DNA of 64,000 bases from Anditalea andensis (GTDB lineage: Bacteria > Bacteroidota > Bacteroidia > Cytophagales > Cyclobacteriaceae). The stretch lies in assembly GCF_000714815.1 (NCBI RefSeq), contig NZ_JMIH01000014.1:248001-312000 (forward strand), written 5' to 3'. The translations under genes were made by a program, and so were the position numbers. Positions 37,320 through 46,104 of this stretch are shown piece after piece. The notes below the pieces were generated by a model. The model saw nothing but the letters and a program-made list of their open reading frames with translations. It was not told where the DNA came from and did not search any database. Every line of letters begins with the position of its first letter. Position 1 is the stretch's first letter.

Positions 37320-37353
37320 AACAAAGTCCTATATTGTTTTATAGGACTTTGTT
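37320..37353. terminator. Bidirectional terminator between the SDR and UpxY genes
   Basis: A perfect 14-bp stem (A-A-C-A-A-A-G-T-C-C-T-A-T-A with its complement) and a 6-nt loop, with T runs on both strands, serving two convergent genes. Confidence 0.85.
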
Positions 37354-37367
37354 TTAACTTATCTATA

Positions 37368-37871
37368 TTAAGATATAATTTCAAGGTATTTTCTAGGTAA
37401 ATTCACCATAATAGTCTGCATGATGCCTGGAATACGGATGATGAAATAATCCTGGTTCCCTTTCTGTATACACTCACCTGTAAAACCTTGGAGTGGACCT
37501 CCTAATATTTTAACCTTTTCACCAGGCTCAATTTCTGTAGCTTCTACATCTACAGACACTCCTGTCTCCAATACCCGCTGGATCAATAATATCTCTTCAT
37601 CCCTCACAGTAGCATGAACTCCCGAAAAGTTAACGAATTTAACAGCACCCTGTACCTGAAGCGACTCCCATAATTTATCCTTAGTAGTCTTAACAAATAA
37701 ATAACCGTTAAAAAGTGCCCTTTGCACCTTTTTTTTTCTATCACTCCATTGCCTCACTTCTTCTACCATAGGTAAAAAAACTTCCAGACCATTTTCTACC
37801 AACCTTTGCGCAACCTTCTTCTCTGCCCGGGGCGCAGTATACATCACGTACCACTTACTAGTTTCACTCAT
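37368..37871 (-). CDS. UpxY-type transcription antiterminator (NusG paralogue)
   Basis: 167 residues from the ATG at 37871; the open frame extends 26 codons further but those are hydrophobic and unlike the family. The NGN domain starts W-Y-V-M-Y-T-A-P-R-A-E-K-K-V-A and has L-F-N-G-Y-L-F-V; a KOW-like segment follows (G-E-K-V-K-I-L-G-G-P-L-Q-G-F). UpxY proteins in Bacteroidota help RNA polymerase through long polysaccharide operons. Here the gene points away from the sugar-transferase genes, so its target may lie elsewhere. A TAAATTTG box (minus strand) sits 18 bases before the start. Confidence 0.9.
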   Translation of the reverse strand: MSETSKWYVMYTAPRAEKKVAQRLVENGLEVFLPMVEEVRQWSDRKKKVQRALFNGYLFVKTTKDKLWESLQVQGAVKFVNFSGVHATVRDEEILLIQRVLETGVSVDVEATEIEPGEKVKILGGPLQGFTGECIQKGNQDYFIIRIPGIMQTIMVNLPRKYLEIIS

Positions 37872-37889
37872 ATAAATATATTCGTTCAA

Positions 37890-37897
37890 CAAATTTA
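37890..37897 (-). promoter_or_regulatory. -7 promoter box of the UpxY gene
   Basis: T-A-A-A-T-T-T-G on the minus strand, a perfect match to TAnnTTTG, 18 bases before the ATG at 37871. The region is AT-rich, so a chance match is possible. Confidence 0.5.
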
Positions 37898-38259
37898 TAA
37901 AATATAGTAAGATTAAAAAATTAATAAAATCGCTCAGATGCATATACAATCATTTTATACATCCATGATGCATGATGCTAAATGATCCAACTACTTCCAG
38001 ACCTCAAACAGGAGACAGGCAAATTGCCCTATAAAGAACACATCATATTCCAAGGAGCATTTTCGCAGCTGACTCATTTGGAGACATCATCTTCCATAGA
38101 CGGGGCATTATAGATAAATACCATCCTTATTAAGAACATTATAAAATATTATTTGCAAATATTAAGTACTTAAAATTAAGTTAAAATAAAATTTCAGTTA
38201 TATTTTTATCATATAAAAAATTCCAATTTTTATAATATTTAACATTTTTATTGAAGGAT
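37898..38259. other. AT-rich gap between UpxY and the sugar transferase
   Basis: About 360 bases, divergent promoters expected. The right half is extremely AT-rich. No gene, terminator or recognisable RNA was seen. It could hold the leader on which an antiterminator acts, but there is no direct evidence. Confidence 0.4.
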
Positions 38260-38850
38260 ATGCCATATGTTTTTTATAAAAGATGCTTAGACCTTTTAAT
38301 TGCTGTAGTAGGAATAACTTTACTATTACCAGGAATGGTCATATTATCCATACTCTTAGTATGGATATATAAGGAAAACCCATTTTTCACACAAATAAGA
38401 CCAGGAAAGCATGGGCGCTCTTTTACTATTTATAAATTTAAAACACTCTCTGCCCCCACTCATCCTGCTCAGACGGATGCTGAAAGGATTACGTATATAG
38501 GCTATCTTTTAAGAAAATATTCAGTGGATGAACTTCCACAGCTCCTGAATGTAATCAAAGGAGATATGAGTATCATAGGGCCTCGTCCTTTACTGTTGGA
38601 ATATTTACCCTTATATGGTCCACATCACTTTAACAGACACCAAGTAAAACCAGGTATGACAGGTTGGGCCCAAGTACATGGAAGAAACGATCTGCCTTGG
38701 GAAGAAAAATTTACTTTGGATATATGGTATGTAAATAATATATCATTTTTGATAGATTTAAAAATAATATGCCTAACCTTGATTAAAATCTGTACGGGGG
38801 AAGGAGTATATCCTAAAGAGAACCTTTTTGTCCAAAAGTACAATAAATAG
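38260..38850 (+). CDS. Bacterial sugar transferase (initiating polyprenyl-phosphate glycosyl-1-phosphate transferase)
   Basis: 196 residues from the ATG at 38260 (a TTG at 38251 is also in frame). This is the short PglC-like form: one hydrophobic re-entrant helix at the N-terminus, then K-F-K-T-L, D-E-L-P-Q-L-L-N-V, M-S-I-I-G-P-R-P and K-P-G-M-T-G-W-A-Q-V-H-G-R. Such enzymes start glycan assembly by moving a sugar-phosphate to the lipid carrier. A DegT aminotransferase gene follows after 37 bases; in related loci this pair often makes and loads an amino-sugar. Confidence 0.93.
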   Translation: MPYVFYKRCLDLLIAVVGITLLLPGMVILSILLVWIYKENPFFTQIRPGKHGRSFTIYKFKTLSAPTHPAQTDAERITYIGYLLRKYSVDELPQLLNVIKGDMSIIGPRPLLLEYLPLYGPHHFNRHQVKPGMTGWAQVHGRNDLPWEEKFTLDIWYVNNISFLIDLKIICLTLIKICTGEGVYPKENLFVQKYNK

Positions 38851-38887
38851 GCTAAATAAAGTTTGACATCAGAAAATCCTTACTGCA

Positions 38888-40054
38888 ATGGGTTTAAAGA
38901 AAATCTTACTATCCCCTCCACATATTGGAAGCAATGAAAAAAAATACATTGAAGAAGCTTTTACCAGTAATTGGATAGCTCCCATAGGTCCTAATGTGGA
39001 TGGATTTGAAAAGGACATATCTGATTTTCTGGGGTGTGGCCATGTGGCAGCTTTAAGCTCGGGGACCGCTGCAATACACCTATCCTTAGTCATACTGGGT
39101 ATTAAACCTGGGGACTGTGTCATCTGTCCTACTCTGAGTTTTACAGCCTCAGCAGCGCCTATTGTCTATCAGGGTGCCGAACCCATATTTATAGATTCAG
39201 AAGAAGACACTTATAATATGTGCCCGATCCTATGTGAAGCGGCCATCCAAGAACTCCTATTAGAGAACAAAAAACCAAAAGCGATTATTATAGTCCATAT
39301 ATATGGAATGCCAGCTCATATGGCCGATTTTTTAAGAATCAGCCACACTTATAATATACCTTTAATAGAGGATGCAGCTGAAGCCTTAGGATCCACTTAT
39401 CGTAATTTCCCTTGTGGAGCGATGGGTGATTTTGGAATATTTTCATTCAATGGAAATAAAATTATTACCACAGGTGGCGGCGGTGCATTGGTCTCTCCGG
39501 ATAAGAATTTAATCCAAAGGGCTAGATACCTAGCTTCCCATGCAAGAGAGCAGCAAGCTTATTATCAACATTCGGAAATCGGCTATAACTACCGCTTGAG
39601 TAACATCAGTGCGGGCATAGGCAGGGGCCAGATGGAATTGCTAGGTGCCAGGATCCATAGCCGTAGAGCAAATTATAAAAGATATCATAACTTTTTTTCA
39701 GACTTTAAAGGTATAAAAATGCAATCAGAGCCCAGTTCAGCATATTATTCAAATTGCTGGTTGACTACTATAGTTTTGGATCCTGTTATCTGGGATGATA
39801 TAACTATACCCAAATTGACCTTTGAAATGGAGCAGGCCGGAATTGAAAGCCGTCCATTTTGGAAACCTCTCCATTTGCAGCCCGTTTATAGGCATGCAAG
39901 GTATTTTGGTTCAGATATTGCCCAAAATTTATTTGAAAGAGGCATCTGTCTTCCCAGTGGAAGTAATTTAAAAGAGGATGATTTCCAAAGAATTTTTGAT
40001 GTGTTCCTTAGATTATTGAAAAGGTCCAAGGCCCCGGTTACATTGAATAGGTAA
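38888..40054 (+). CDS. DegT/DnrJ/EryC1-family sugar aminotransferase
   Basis: 388 residues. Family landmarks: A-L-S-S-G-T-A-A-I-H, I-E-D-A-A-E-A-L-G-S, and the PLP lysine in S-F-N-G-N-K-I-I-T-T near residue 190, followed by G-G-G-G-A-L. It transaminates a keto-sugar nucleotide (PglE-like). It lies 37 bases after the sugar transferase, so the product is probably the substrate of that enzyme or of its pathway. The expected acetyltransferase (PglD-like) gene is not next to it. Confidence 0.92.
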   Translation: MGLKKILLSPPHIGSNEKKYIEEAFTSNWIAPIGPNVDGFEKDISDFLGCGHVAALSSGTAAIHLSLVILGIKPGDCVICPTLSFTASAAPIVYQGAEPIFIDSEEDTYNMCPILCEAAIQELLLENKKPKAIIIVHIYGMPAHMADFLRISHTYNIPLIEDAAEALGSTYRNFPCGAMGDFGIFSFNGNKIITTGGGGALVSPDKNLIQRARYLASHAREQQAYYQHSEIGYNYRLSNISAGIGRGQMELLGARIHSRRANYKRYHNFFSDFKGIKMQSEPSSAYYSNCWLTTIVLDPVIWDDITIPKLTFEMEQAGIESRPFWKPLHLQPVYRHARYFGSDIAQNLFERGICLPSGSNLKEDDFQRIFDVFLRLLKRSKAPVTLNR

Positions 40055-40180
40055 TAATATTGATCCAGGTACCTTTTTTAAAAGTGCTACTTATTTTTAA
40101 AGGTATAGAAATAGGCCTTCATAAAGTGCCTACCAATGATTATGGATGGCAAGCCAGCCATATCATTTTAGCCTATAAAA

Positions 40181-40951
40181 TCACAACCTCTCCTCCACGC
40201 CTAGCCCAAACAGTGCAAAATCATATTTCACCGGATCATCAGCATCGAATTTTCTCAAATTTTCTGTCAGTTCTATTGCCGTCAGCCAGTCTGTCTGTTT
40301 CCGGGTGATCAGCCCCAGTTTACGTGCTACCCTATCTACATGTACATCGCATGGACATATTAATTGGGAAGGATTTATGGTCTTCCATATTCCGAAATCT
40401 ACCCCATTGTCGTCATTTCTTACCATCCACCTAAGGAACATATTGATCCTTTTGCAGGCTGCTTTACGTGCAGGTGTCGCTATATGTTTGGTAGTACGCC
40501 GGGGTGCTAAGGGGTCATTAAAAAAAAATTGCCGGAAATTAATAAGAAGGTCATACATAACATTCTTATCCTCGGAATAACCCTTAGTGAATGCTATTTC
40601 TAGACTTTCGTTTTTCTTATAAAAAGCAGAAAGAAAATGAAGAAAATATAGGGTGTCTATATCATTAAAAGTTCTGTGTTTGAATTTTAAAAATGGTTTT
40701 AGATCATTCTCTGCATGGTTCAAGATGAAATCATGGGGAGCATTATCCATCATTTCCATAAGCTCCAGACATTTATTGATAATTGTTTTACGCTGTCCCC
40801 AAGCCAGAATTGCAGAAAAAAATCCGGCTATCTCGATATCCTGTTTTTTAGAAAATCTATGGGGAATAGAAACCGGATCTAGGAGAATAAAATCCGGGTT
40901 ATTATAAAAAGCTACCTTCTCTTCTAAAAACGCTTTTAGATTTTCTATCAT
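40181..40951 (-). CDS. TIGR02757 family protein
   Basis: 256 residues, normal length for this Bacteroidota-enriched family (DUF2400). Typical blocks are I-P-H-R-F, F-F-S-A-I-L-A-W-G-Q-R, R-I-N-M-F-L-R-W-M-V-R, and C-P-C-D-V-H-V near the end. The last part resembles the helix-hairpin-helix/GPD DNA glycosylase layout, so a DNA repair role has been suggested for the family; it is unproven. It overlaps the upstream gene by four bases. Confidence 0.88.
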   Translation of the reverse strand: MIENLKAFLEEKVAFYNNPDFILLDPVSIPHRFSKKQDIEIAGFFSAILAWGQRKTIINKCLELMEMMDNAPHDFILNHAENDLKPFLKFKHRTFNDIDTLYFLHFLSAFYKKNESLEIAFTKGYSEDKNVMYDLLINFRQFFFNDPLAPRRTTKHIATPARKAACKRINMFLRWMVRNDDNGVDFGIWKTINPSQLICPCDVHVDRVARKLGLITRKQTDWLTAIELTENLRKFDADDPVKYDFALFGLGVEERL

Positions 40952-41505
40952 AGGGCTATTTTCACCTCTCCCCCCTGTGTCCCGTCAAACCATTTAAAGT
41001 TAAGCAGGTTTTCTTCTTTCTCTGCCAAATGCCAGTCAAAGCATTTAATATTAGTCAGTGATACCAGACTGTCATCATCAGGTCTGTAAAGACAGATATC
41101 AAAGTCCGGCAGATTTTTGGGTTCTGTGGAATTCCATCTTTCCAATAGATACCCCTCATCTATCAAATTGATCTTTTTCCCAAAATAATGTTCTTCTAAC
41201 ACTGAAGGCACACCGTCATTTCTCCTAAAAGAATAACATGCTGGCCCGAACATGATCTGTTTATATACCTTACCCTCTATTAAGTCCACCTGGGGACTTA
41301 TTTTTTCCCACTCGGATTTTTCCATCTCCTGGTCTACTTCATTACCTCCTCTTATTTTGGTCAAAACTTTAGATAAAGCAGAGAAACAATAAGTTATGCC
41401 AATAAACAATATTCCAAATGAGGCTAATACAGGATAGGAAACAATGAAAATAAAATTCCAAATGTACCTGAAGAAATGGTGAAAAAAGAGCTGTATTTTA
41501 TTCAT
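40948..41505 (-). CDS. Membrane-anchored protein of unknown function
   Basis: 185 residues. One strong N-terminal hydrophobic segment (about residues 14-45, possibly two helices) is followed by a polar domain of about 130 residues with no motif I recognise. Its stop overlaps the TIGR02757 start (ATGA), so they form an operon with this gene first. A TATTTTTG box lies 20 bases upstream of its start. Confidence 0.75.
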   Translation of the reverse strand: MNKIQLFFHHFFRYIWNFIFIVSYPVLASFGILFIGITYCFSALSKVLTKIRGGNEVDQEMEKSEWEKISPQVDLIEGKVYKQIMFGPACYSFRRNDGVPSVLEEHYFGKKINLIDEGYLLERWNSTEPKNLPDFDICLYRPDDDSLVSLTNIKCFDWHLAEKEENLLNFKWFDGTQGGEVKIAL

Positions 41506-41525
41506 TCCGATGAGATAATCAGAAA

Positions 41526-41533
41526 CAAAAATA
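41526..41533 (-). promoter_or_regulatory. -7 promoter box of the 41505-40181 operon
   Basis: T-A-T-T-T-T-T-G on the minus strand, matching TAnnTTTG, 20 bases before the start at 41505. Confidence 0.5.
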
Positions 41534-41619
41534 TAAGATAAAATTCAGAAAACCAATTTTTTAACCCTATCCAAAGGAATCCTCAAAGGGTATAATGTTG
41601 ATTATAAAACATTTAACCA

Positions 41620-41653
41620 ATAAGGCTATTTCTACATATAGAAATAGCCTTAT
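41620..41653. terminator. Terminator downstream of the LysM gene
   Basis: A perfect 15-bp stem (41620-41634 with 41639-41653) and a 4-nt loop (c-a-t-a). It lies between two minus-strand operons and most likely ends the LysM transcript. Confidence 0.75.
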
Positions 41654-41692
41654 CTTTTAAGTCCCAATATAAAATAATTTTATTTACCAATA

Positions 41693-42844
41693 TCAATAAG
41701 AAATCTCTACCGGAAACCTATTATTAACTGCTCTTAGTTGATCAAATGCTGCTTTAGAGACTTTTACCAACAATCGGTTATTATCTCCTGTCTCAGGAAG
41801 TTTGCCTACCACTCTGGCAAATATAGTCACATCGTTTTCCTCATTTCTAATTCTCATAATCGTGCCCACCGGAGCTGTTCTGTGAAGCACCAGGTATTTC
41901 TTATGATTCCCGGTACCGTCTATGACTTCGGCCTGGCCTGTTTCTTTTATGTTTTTTGGTTCAGTGGAAGTAGGACTTGCATTGGGCTGTGAAGGACGTG
42001 TCTCCACTATAGGTCTGTCACTTGATGTAGGAGTTGTCCGATCGGAAGCTGGAGCTGTAGGAGCTGTCCTTGGCTCAGAAGCAGTAGGTGTACCTGAAGC
42101 CATACCCCTTCTACCCACTTTAAGACTCTGGCCTAACGTCAGGTTAGTAGAGGTCAATCCATTCCAATTTATTAAATCATCCACTTTGGCATCATATTGC
42201 TTAGCTATGGCGAAAAGGGTCTGACCCTGTTCCACCTGATGATTAATCCATTCTCCCGTAGCAGGAGACGTAACAGTTTCTGAATTCCGGTTAGATGCCG
42301 GAACTGAGGGCGGTCTTGTGGAAGGGCGGTTTTCTTCTGCTTTTCTATTTTCTGAAGGAGCTGTGGGAGGCTGTGTAGATGCCACTGGAGTAGCTGGCTT
42401 GTTTTCAGCTACAGGAGATGAAACTCCTTTGATGATCAATGACTGCCCCACACTGAGATCATTCCCTTTTAGATCATTCCAGGCCATCATATCCTGTACA
42501 CTGACCTGATAGGTTTTAGCGATGGAAAAGAGGGTTTCACCCGGATTAACTTTATGGAGATGTGATCCTGCAGGTAATGCAGCCTTTTCTGTGTAAGGGA
42601 TCCTGATTCGTTGCCCTGCCCTTAATCCTTCACCCAAGGCGGGATTGCTTCCTATGATTTCATTCATAGGTGCTTCATATCGCCTTGCTATCCCAAAAAG
42701 GGTTTCTTTTTCATTAACCTGATGGATGATGAATGTCTTTCCCCCTACTCTTTCTACACCCACTGAATCCATAAGGGATATTTCACTTGCATATGATATC
42801 CCACTAAAGGTTAGCAGTCCTAAAATCATTAAACATTTCTTCAT
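41693..42844 (-). CDS. Secreted protein with three LysM domains and a double-psi beta-barrel end
   Basis: 383 residues. A signal peptide ends S-Y-A-S. Three LysM domains (about residues 41-84, 97-141, 200-245) each show E/G-x-T-L-F-x-I-A and G-Q-S/R-L/I. Linkers rich in Pro, Thr and Ser separate domains 2 and 3 and precede a C-terminal region of about 70 residues (G-T-I-M-R-I-R-N, F-A-R-V-V-G-K-L-P, L-L-V-K-V-S) that looks like an RlpA-type double-psi beta-barrel. It should bind peptidoglycan in the periplasm; whether it is lytic is unknown. Single gene with a terminator at 41620. Confidence 0.88.
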   Translation of the reverse strand: MKKCLMILGLLTFSGISYASEISLMDSVGVERVGGKTFIIHQVNEKETLFGIARRYEAPMNEIIGSNPALGEGLRAGQRIRIPYTEKAALPAGSHLHKVNPGETLFSIAKTYQVSVQDMMAWNDLKGNDLSVGQSLIIKGVSSPVAENKPATPVASTQPPTAPSENRKAEENRPSTRPPSVPASNRNSETVTSPATGEWINHQVEQGQTLFAIAKQYDAKVDDLINWNGLTSTNLTLGQSLKVGRRGMASGTPTASEPRTAPTAPASDRTTPTSSDRPIVETRPSQPNASPTSTEPKNIKETGQAEVIDGTGNHKKYLVLHRTAPVGTIMRIRNEENDVTIFARVVGKLPETGDNNRLLVKVSKAAFDQLRAVNNRFPVEISY

Positions 42845-43254
42845 TTCTAGGTATTATTTTTTATTTATTAGCATGCACTAATTTACTCCAATAAAAACAG
42901 AACGGCGCCACGGAACCGAAACATTGATTAAACTCCCAACAGCCTGATCTTTCCAACTGCTATCTTGGCTGCAAATTTCATATTTATTTCTATATATACA
43001 ATTTTACGAGCGGTTCATTTGTACTTTTTTAAGGAATTCTATCCGGCCTATAACCTTGGAACGATGAATGAAGAAGAACTTATTTATTTTTAATAATAAT
43101 TAACTAAATATAGAAAATTGCTGTTTAATAACGACACTAAACCTAGTGATGGATAAATAAATAAAATAAGTATATTGAAATAATTTTAATCTACCTGAAA
43201 TCAAGCTAGACGAAGAACTTCCCATAGGGAGGTGAAGCTCCTATTATGGATTTC
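42845..43254. other. Long AT-rich gap before the NfeD gene
   Basis: Divergent region between the LysM and NfeD genes. The middle is very AT-rich; around 43210-43260 it becomes GC-rich with short self-complementary stretches (C-C-C-A-T-A-G-G-G, G-G-A-G and C-T-C-C). No gene or standard RNA was recognised. Confidence 0.4.
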
Positions 43255-43322
43255 CCCCTCCGGGACTTTGGTTCGGAACACGTTATGCAATTTCAACAAA
43301 CAGAACAAACAGCACATTACAC
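43255..43322 (+). repeat. Possible diverged copy of the repeated leader, before NfeD
   Basis: The stretch with C-G-G-A-A-C-A-C-G-T-T-A-T-G and T-T-T-C-A-A-C-A-A-A-C-A-G resembles the gatC leader (C-G-G-G-A-C-A-A-G-T-T-A-T-G, T-T-T-G-A-A-A-A-A-C-A-A). The similarity is partial and needs gaps, so this is tentative. Confidence 0.25.
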
Positions 43323-44681
43323 ATGAAATACAGCCATTTATTTATTCTCTGGATATTGATATGCTTACCAGAAATTTCTTTAGGGATTACGGTACAGGAC
43401 TCCCTTGTGAGAAAGAAAGTATTTGTTTTTGACATAAAGGCTGATATAGACCCGAGAATGAACCGGCAGGTAACACTGGCATTGCAGGAAGCAGAGCAGC
43501 AGCAGGCTGATATGGTCATCATCCATATGGACACTTATGGTGGCGCTGTGAATGATGCTGATGATATACGAACGATGGTATTGGAGACAAGCATACCTAT
43601 CCATGTATTTATAGACAAAGATGCAGCTTCAGCTGGTGCACTGATATCTATAGCATGTGACAGCATATACATGGCCCCGGGCGCCAGCATTGGTGCAGCC
43701 ACTGTAGTAATGGGCGGAGGCGGAGAAGCTGCTCCAGATAAATATCAGTCCTATATGAGGTCCATGATGCGAAGTACTGCAGAGGCTAAAGGAAGGGACC
43801 CAAAGATATCAGAAGCCATGGTAGATGAAAACCTTGAAATAGAAGGTATCTCAGCAGCAGGATCTGTCATTACCTTCTCAGTATCGGAGGCCATAGCTAA
43901 TGGCTTCGCAGAAGCACAAGTGAATGATATCAACGAAATAGTAGCTAGACAGGGAATTACGGACTTTGATATTGTAAAATATGAAACCTCCAATGTGGAA
44001 CAGGTCATTTCGTTCTTCTTAAACCCTGCTGTCAGTGGCTTTCTTATTCTGATTATTTTTGCAGGTATCTATTTTGAAATTCAGACTCCGGGAGTGGGAT
44101 TTCCGATAGCGGCATCGGTTATCGCTATGATGCTTTATTTCATCCCCTATTATCTTACAGGATTAGCTGGGAATCTGGAAATATTGATATTCGTGTTAGG
44201 AATAGTGTTTTTGGCTGTAGAAATATTTGTTTTTCCTGGCTTTGGGGTTTTTGGCATATTAGGCATTTTAGGTATACTGACCGGGCTTACCCTTGGCATG
44301 CTGCCCAATGAAGCATTTGATTTTACTTTTGTACCTTCAGGTGATCTGTTCACAGCACTGCTTACCGTTATACTTTCGGCGGTGATTGCGATCATGCTCA
44401 TATTTTATCTTGCTCCGAAGGTTAACGAATGGGGAGCCTTTAAAAGCGTATCATTAGCTACTACCTTCACGCGTGAGGAGGGGTATACTTCTTCTTTTTA
44501 CAGTGACGCCATGGTAGGTAAGGAAGGTGTGGCCCATACCCGCTTGATGCCCAGTGGTAAAATAATCATTGATGGGGAAATGTATGATGCTTACAGCCGG
44601 GGGGAATTTATAGACCGTGGTGAACCTATATTGGTCATCAGTGCAGAAGGCACATCTCTTAGGGTTAAAAAAACGGTTTAA
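43323..44681 (+). CDS. NfeD-family membrane serine protease, full-length
   Basis: 452 residues. A signal peptide is followed by a ClpP/SppA-like protease domain: D-T-Y-G-G-A-V near residue 68, the likely nucleophile in A-A-S-A-G-A-L near residue 102, and a Lys in P-D-K-Y-Q near residue 140. Four or five transmembrane helices (about residues 225-365) precede the C-terminal NfeD OB-fold. Such proteins normally partner a stomatin-like (SPFH/FloA) protein encoded next door; none is here. A truncated haemoglobin gene follows. Confidence 0.92.
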   Translation: MKYSHLFILWILICLPEISLGITVQDSLVRKKVFVFDIKADIDPRMNRQVTLALQEAEQQQADMVIIHMDTYGGAVNDADDIRTMVLETSIPIHVFIDKDAASAGALISIACDSIYMAPGASIGAATVVMGGGGEAAPDKYQSYMRSMMRSTAEAKGRDPKISEAMVDENLEIEGISAAGSVITFSVSEAIANGFAEAQVNDINEIVARQGITDFDIVKYETSNVEQVISFFLNPAVSGFLILIIFAGIYFEIQTPGVGFPIAASVIAMMLYFIPYYLTGLAGNLEILIFVLGIVFLAVEIFVFPGFGVFGILGILGILTGLTLGMLPNEAFDFTFVPSGDLFTALLTVILSAVIAIMLIFYLAPKVNEWGAFKSVSLATTFTREEGYTSSFYSDAMVGKEGVAHTRLMPSGKIIIDGEMYDAYSRGEFIDRGEPILVISAEGTSLRVKKTV

Positions 44682-44724
44682 TATATGTTAAGAATATATA
44701 TGGGTGATTGTATCATTTTTTAAT

Positions 44725-44732
44725 TATGTTTG
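44725..44732 (+). promoter_or_regulatory. -7 promoter box of the haemoglobin-plsC pair
   Basis: T-A-T-G-T-T-T-G, a perfect TAnnTTTG match, 18 bases before the ATG at 44751. Confidence 0.55.
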
Positions 44733-44750
44733 TGCCCGAACGTGAGGGAT

Positions 44751-45125
44751 ATGAATGAATTTCAGACTATTTATCAGCAAATAAAAGAAGAGAAAATTTT
44801 GCTTTTATCTAAGTATTTTTACCAAGAGGTAGGATTACAGTCTGACCTGCGTGCTTTATATCCTGAAGACCTGGAAGGTGCTGAAGAAAGGCTTTTTCTA
44901 TTTTTGCTACAGGTTTTTGGCGGACCTACCACATATAGTGAAAGCAGGGGACACCCCCGTCTCAGAATGAGGCACTTAAACTGGAAAATAGACTCCCATT
45001 TGAGAAACGTCTGGCTTAACTGTATGCTGAAAGCCATAGATAAATTAGGAATAGAGCAAAATGCAAAAGGAATCATGCAGGACTATTTCGTCAAAGCCGC
45101 TAACCATATGATAAACCATCAGTAA
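44751..45125 (+). CDS. Group II truncated haemoglobin
   Basis: 124 residues from the ATG at 44751. The signature Y-S-E-S-R-G-H-P-R-L-R-M-R-H is clear; H75 is the likely proximal haem ligand. Trp88 in R-N-V-W-L is the conserved G8 Trp of group II globins. These proteins bind oxygen or nitric oxide and usually handle reactive oxygen or nitrogen species. The plsC gene begins three bases after its stop, so the two are co-transcribed. Confidence 0.9.
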   Translation: MNEFQTIYQQIKEEKILLLSKYFYQEVGLQSDLRALYPEDLEGAEERLFLFLLQVFGGPTTYSESRGHPRLRMRHLNWKIDSHLRNVWLNCMLKAIDKLGIEQNAKGIMQDYFVKAANHMINHQ

Positions 45126-45128
45126 GTG

Positions 45129-45890
45129 ATGAAGATATTGAGAAGAATATATTCCATCTATGGCATGGTGGTATTTGGTCTTACCTTTTTGGCATTATTG
45201 CCTTTTTTCGTACTGACTATAGAAATTCCTTCATTAAAAAAATATGGAAGAATGCTGAATAGAATATGGGCTAAGGCTTTTTTTATATTTCTCTTCATGA
45301 AAGTAAAATATGAAAACAGGCATCATCTAAAAACCAGTAAGCAATATATCATAGTGGCTAACCACTTTTCCTATATGGATATTCCCACATTGGGATTAAT
45401 CCCTACCGATGCGGTATTTATTGGTAAAAGTTCTCTTGGCAAACTCCCTATTTTCGGATATATGTTTAGGAACCTACATATAGCAGTGGATAGAAACAGT
45501 ATGAAAAGCAGAGGGGAAACTATACTCAGAACGAGAGAAGCCCTTGATAGGGGCAGCAGTGTAGTAATTTTCCCTGAGGGCGGAATAATCGCCACAGAAC
45601 CTCCCCTGATGGGGAAATTTAAAGATGGAGCGTTTAAAACAGCAAAAGAAAAGAAAATCCCTATCATACCGGTCACTTTATCTTTTAATCATTTAATTTT
45701 GCCGGATGACGGCAAACTATTGCTTAACTTTAAATCTCCTAAGGTAGTATTTCACAAACCTATCTCCCTGGAGCAATTGGAAGTCTATACGCCCTTTGAG
45801 CTAAAAGATATATGCTTCAATATTATTCAGGACCAATTAAATGAAGACAATGCCGATGCAGTAATTCAGCATTCTATGGGCTTTCAATAA
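45129..45890 (+). CDS. plsC: 1-acyl-sn-glycerol-3-phosphate acyltransferase-like protein
   Basis: 253 residues from the ATG at 45129 (a GTG precedes it in frame). One N-terminal helix is followed by the four acyltransferase blocks: N-H-F-S-Y-M-D (H-x4-D), the R-x-S region in A-V-D-R-N-S, V-I-F-P-E-G-G and I-P-V. The enzyme adds the second acyl chain in phosphatidic acid synthesis, though related lyso-lipids are possible substrates. Confidence 0.9.
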   Translation: MKILRRIYSIYGMVVFGLTFLALLPFFVLTIEIPSLKKYGRMLNRIWAKAFFIFLFMKVKYENRHHLKTSKQYIIVANHFSYMDIPTLGLIPTDAVFIGKSSLGKLPIFGYMFRNLHIAVDRNSMKSRGETILRTREALDRGSSVVIFPEGGIIATEPPLMGKFKDGAFKTAKEKKIPIIPVTLSFNHLILPDDGKLLLNFKSPKVVFHKPISLEQLEVYTPFELKDICFNIIQDQLNEDNADAVIQHSMGFQ

Positions 45891-46012
45891 AATATAATAA
45901 TAATAAAATCCATCAATATGGACTGATTATATAAGCGGCATCCCCGGATTGCTGCTCTTTAAATATAGGGTAATATGGACTAGACATCCAAGACACTTCC
46001 TTCCAGAGAGCA

Positions 46013-46050
46013 GTCAGGTGTTACCATTGAAACGAAATATAAATAAACAG
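46013..46050 (+). repeat. Degenerate tandem copy of the repeated leader upstream of gatC
   Basis: Contains A-C-C-A-T-T-G-A-A-A and A-A-A-T-A-A-A-C-A-G and is followed by A-T-G-A-A-A at 46051, the same order and spacing as the proximal copy that ends at the gatC ATG. The ATG at 46051 opens a frame of 33 codons ending at 46152, inside the proximal copy. Confidence 0.45.
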
Positions 46051-46104
46051 ATGAAATCGAGCATGAGGAAAATCTCACAAAGCGGCATGATTATCTGCCT
46101 AAGC

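Noticed and set aside
38888-40054. Defence or mobile island around the sugar genes
   Set aside because: No integrase, transposase, direct repeats or tRNA edge; the genes are ordinary glycan enzymes.
40060-40308. Short plus-strand frame after the aminotransferase
   Set aside because: More than half lies antisense to the TIGR02757 gene and there is no recognisable domain.
43200-43300. Possible tRNA or small RNA (GC-rich patch with G-G-T-T-C-G)
   Set aside because: No cloverleaf could be drawn and no anticodon arm fits.
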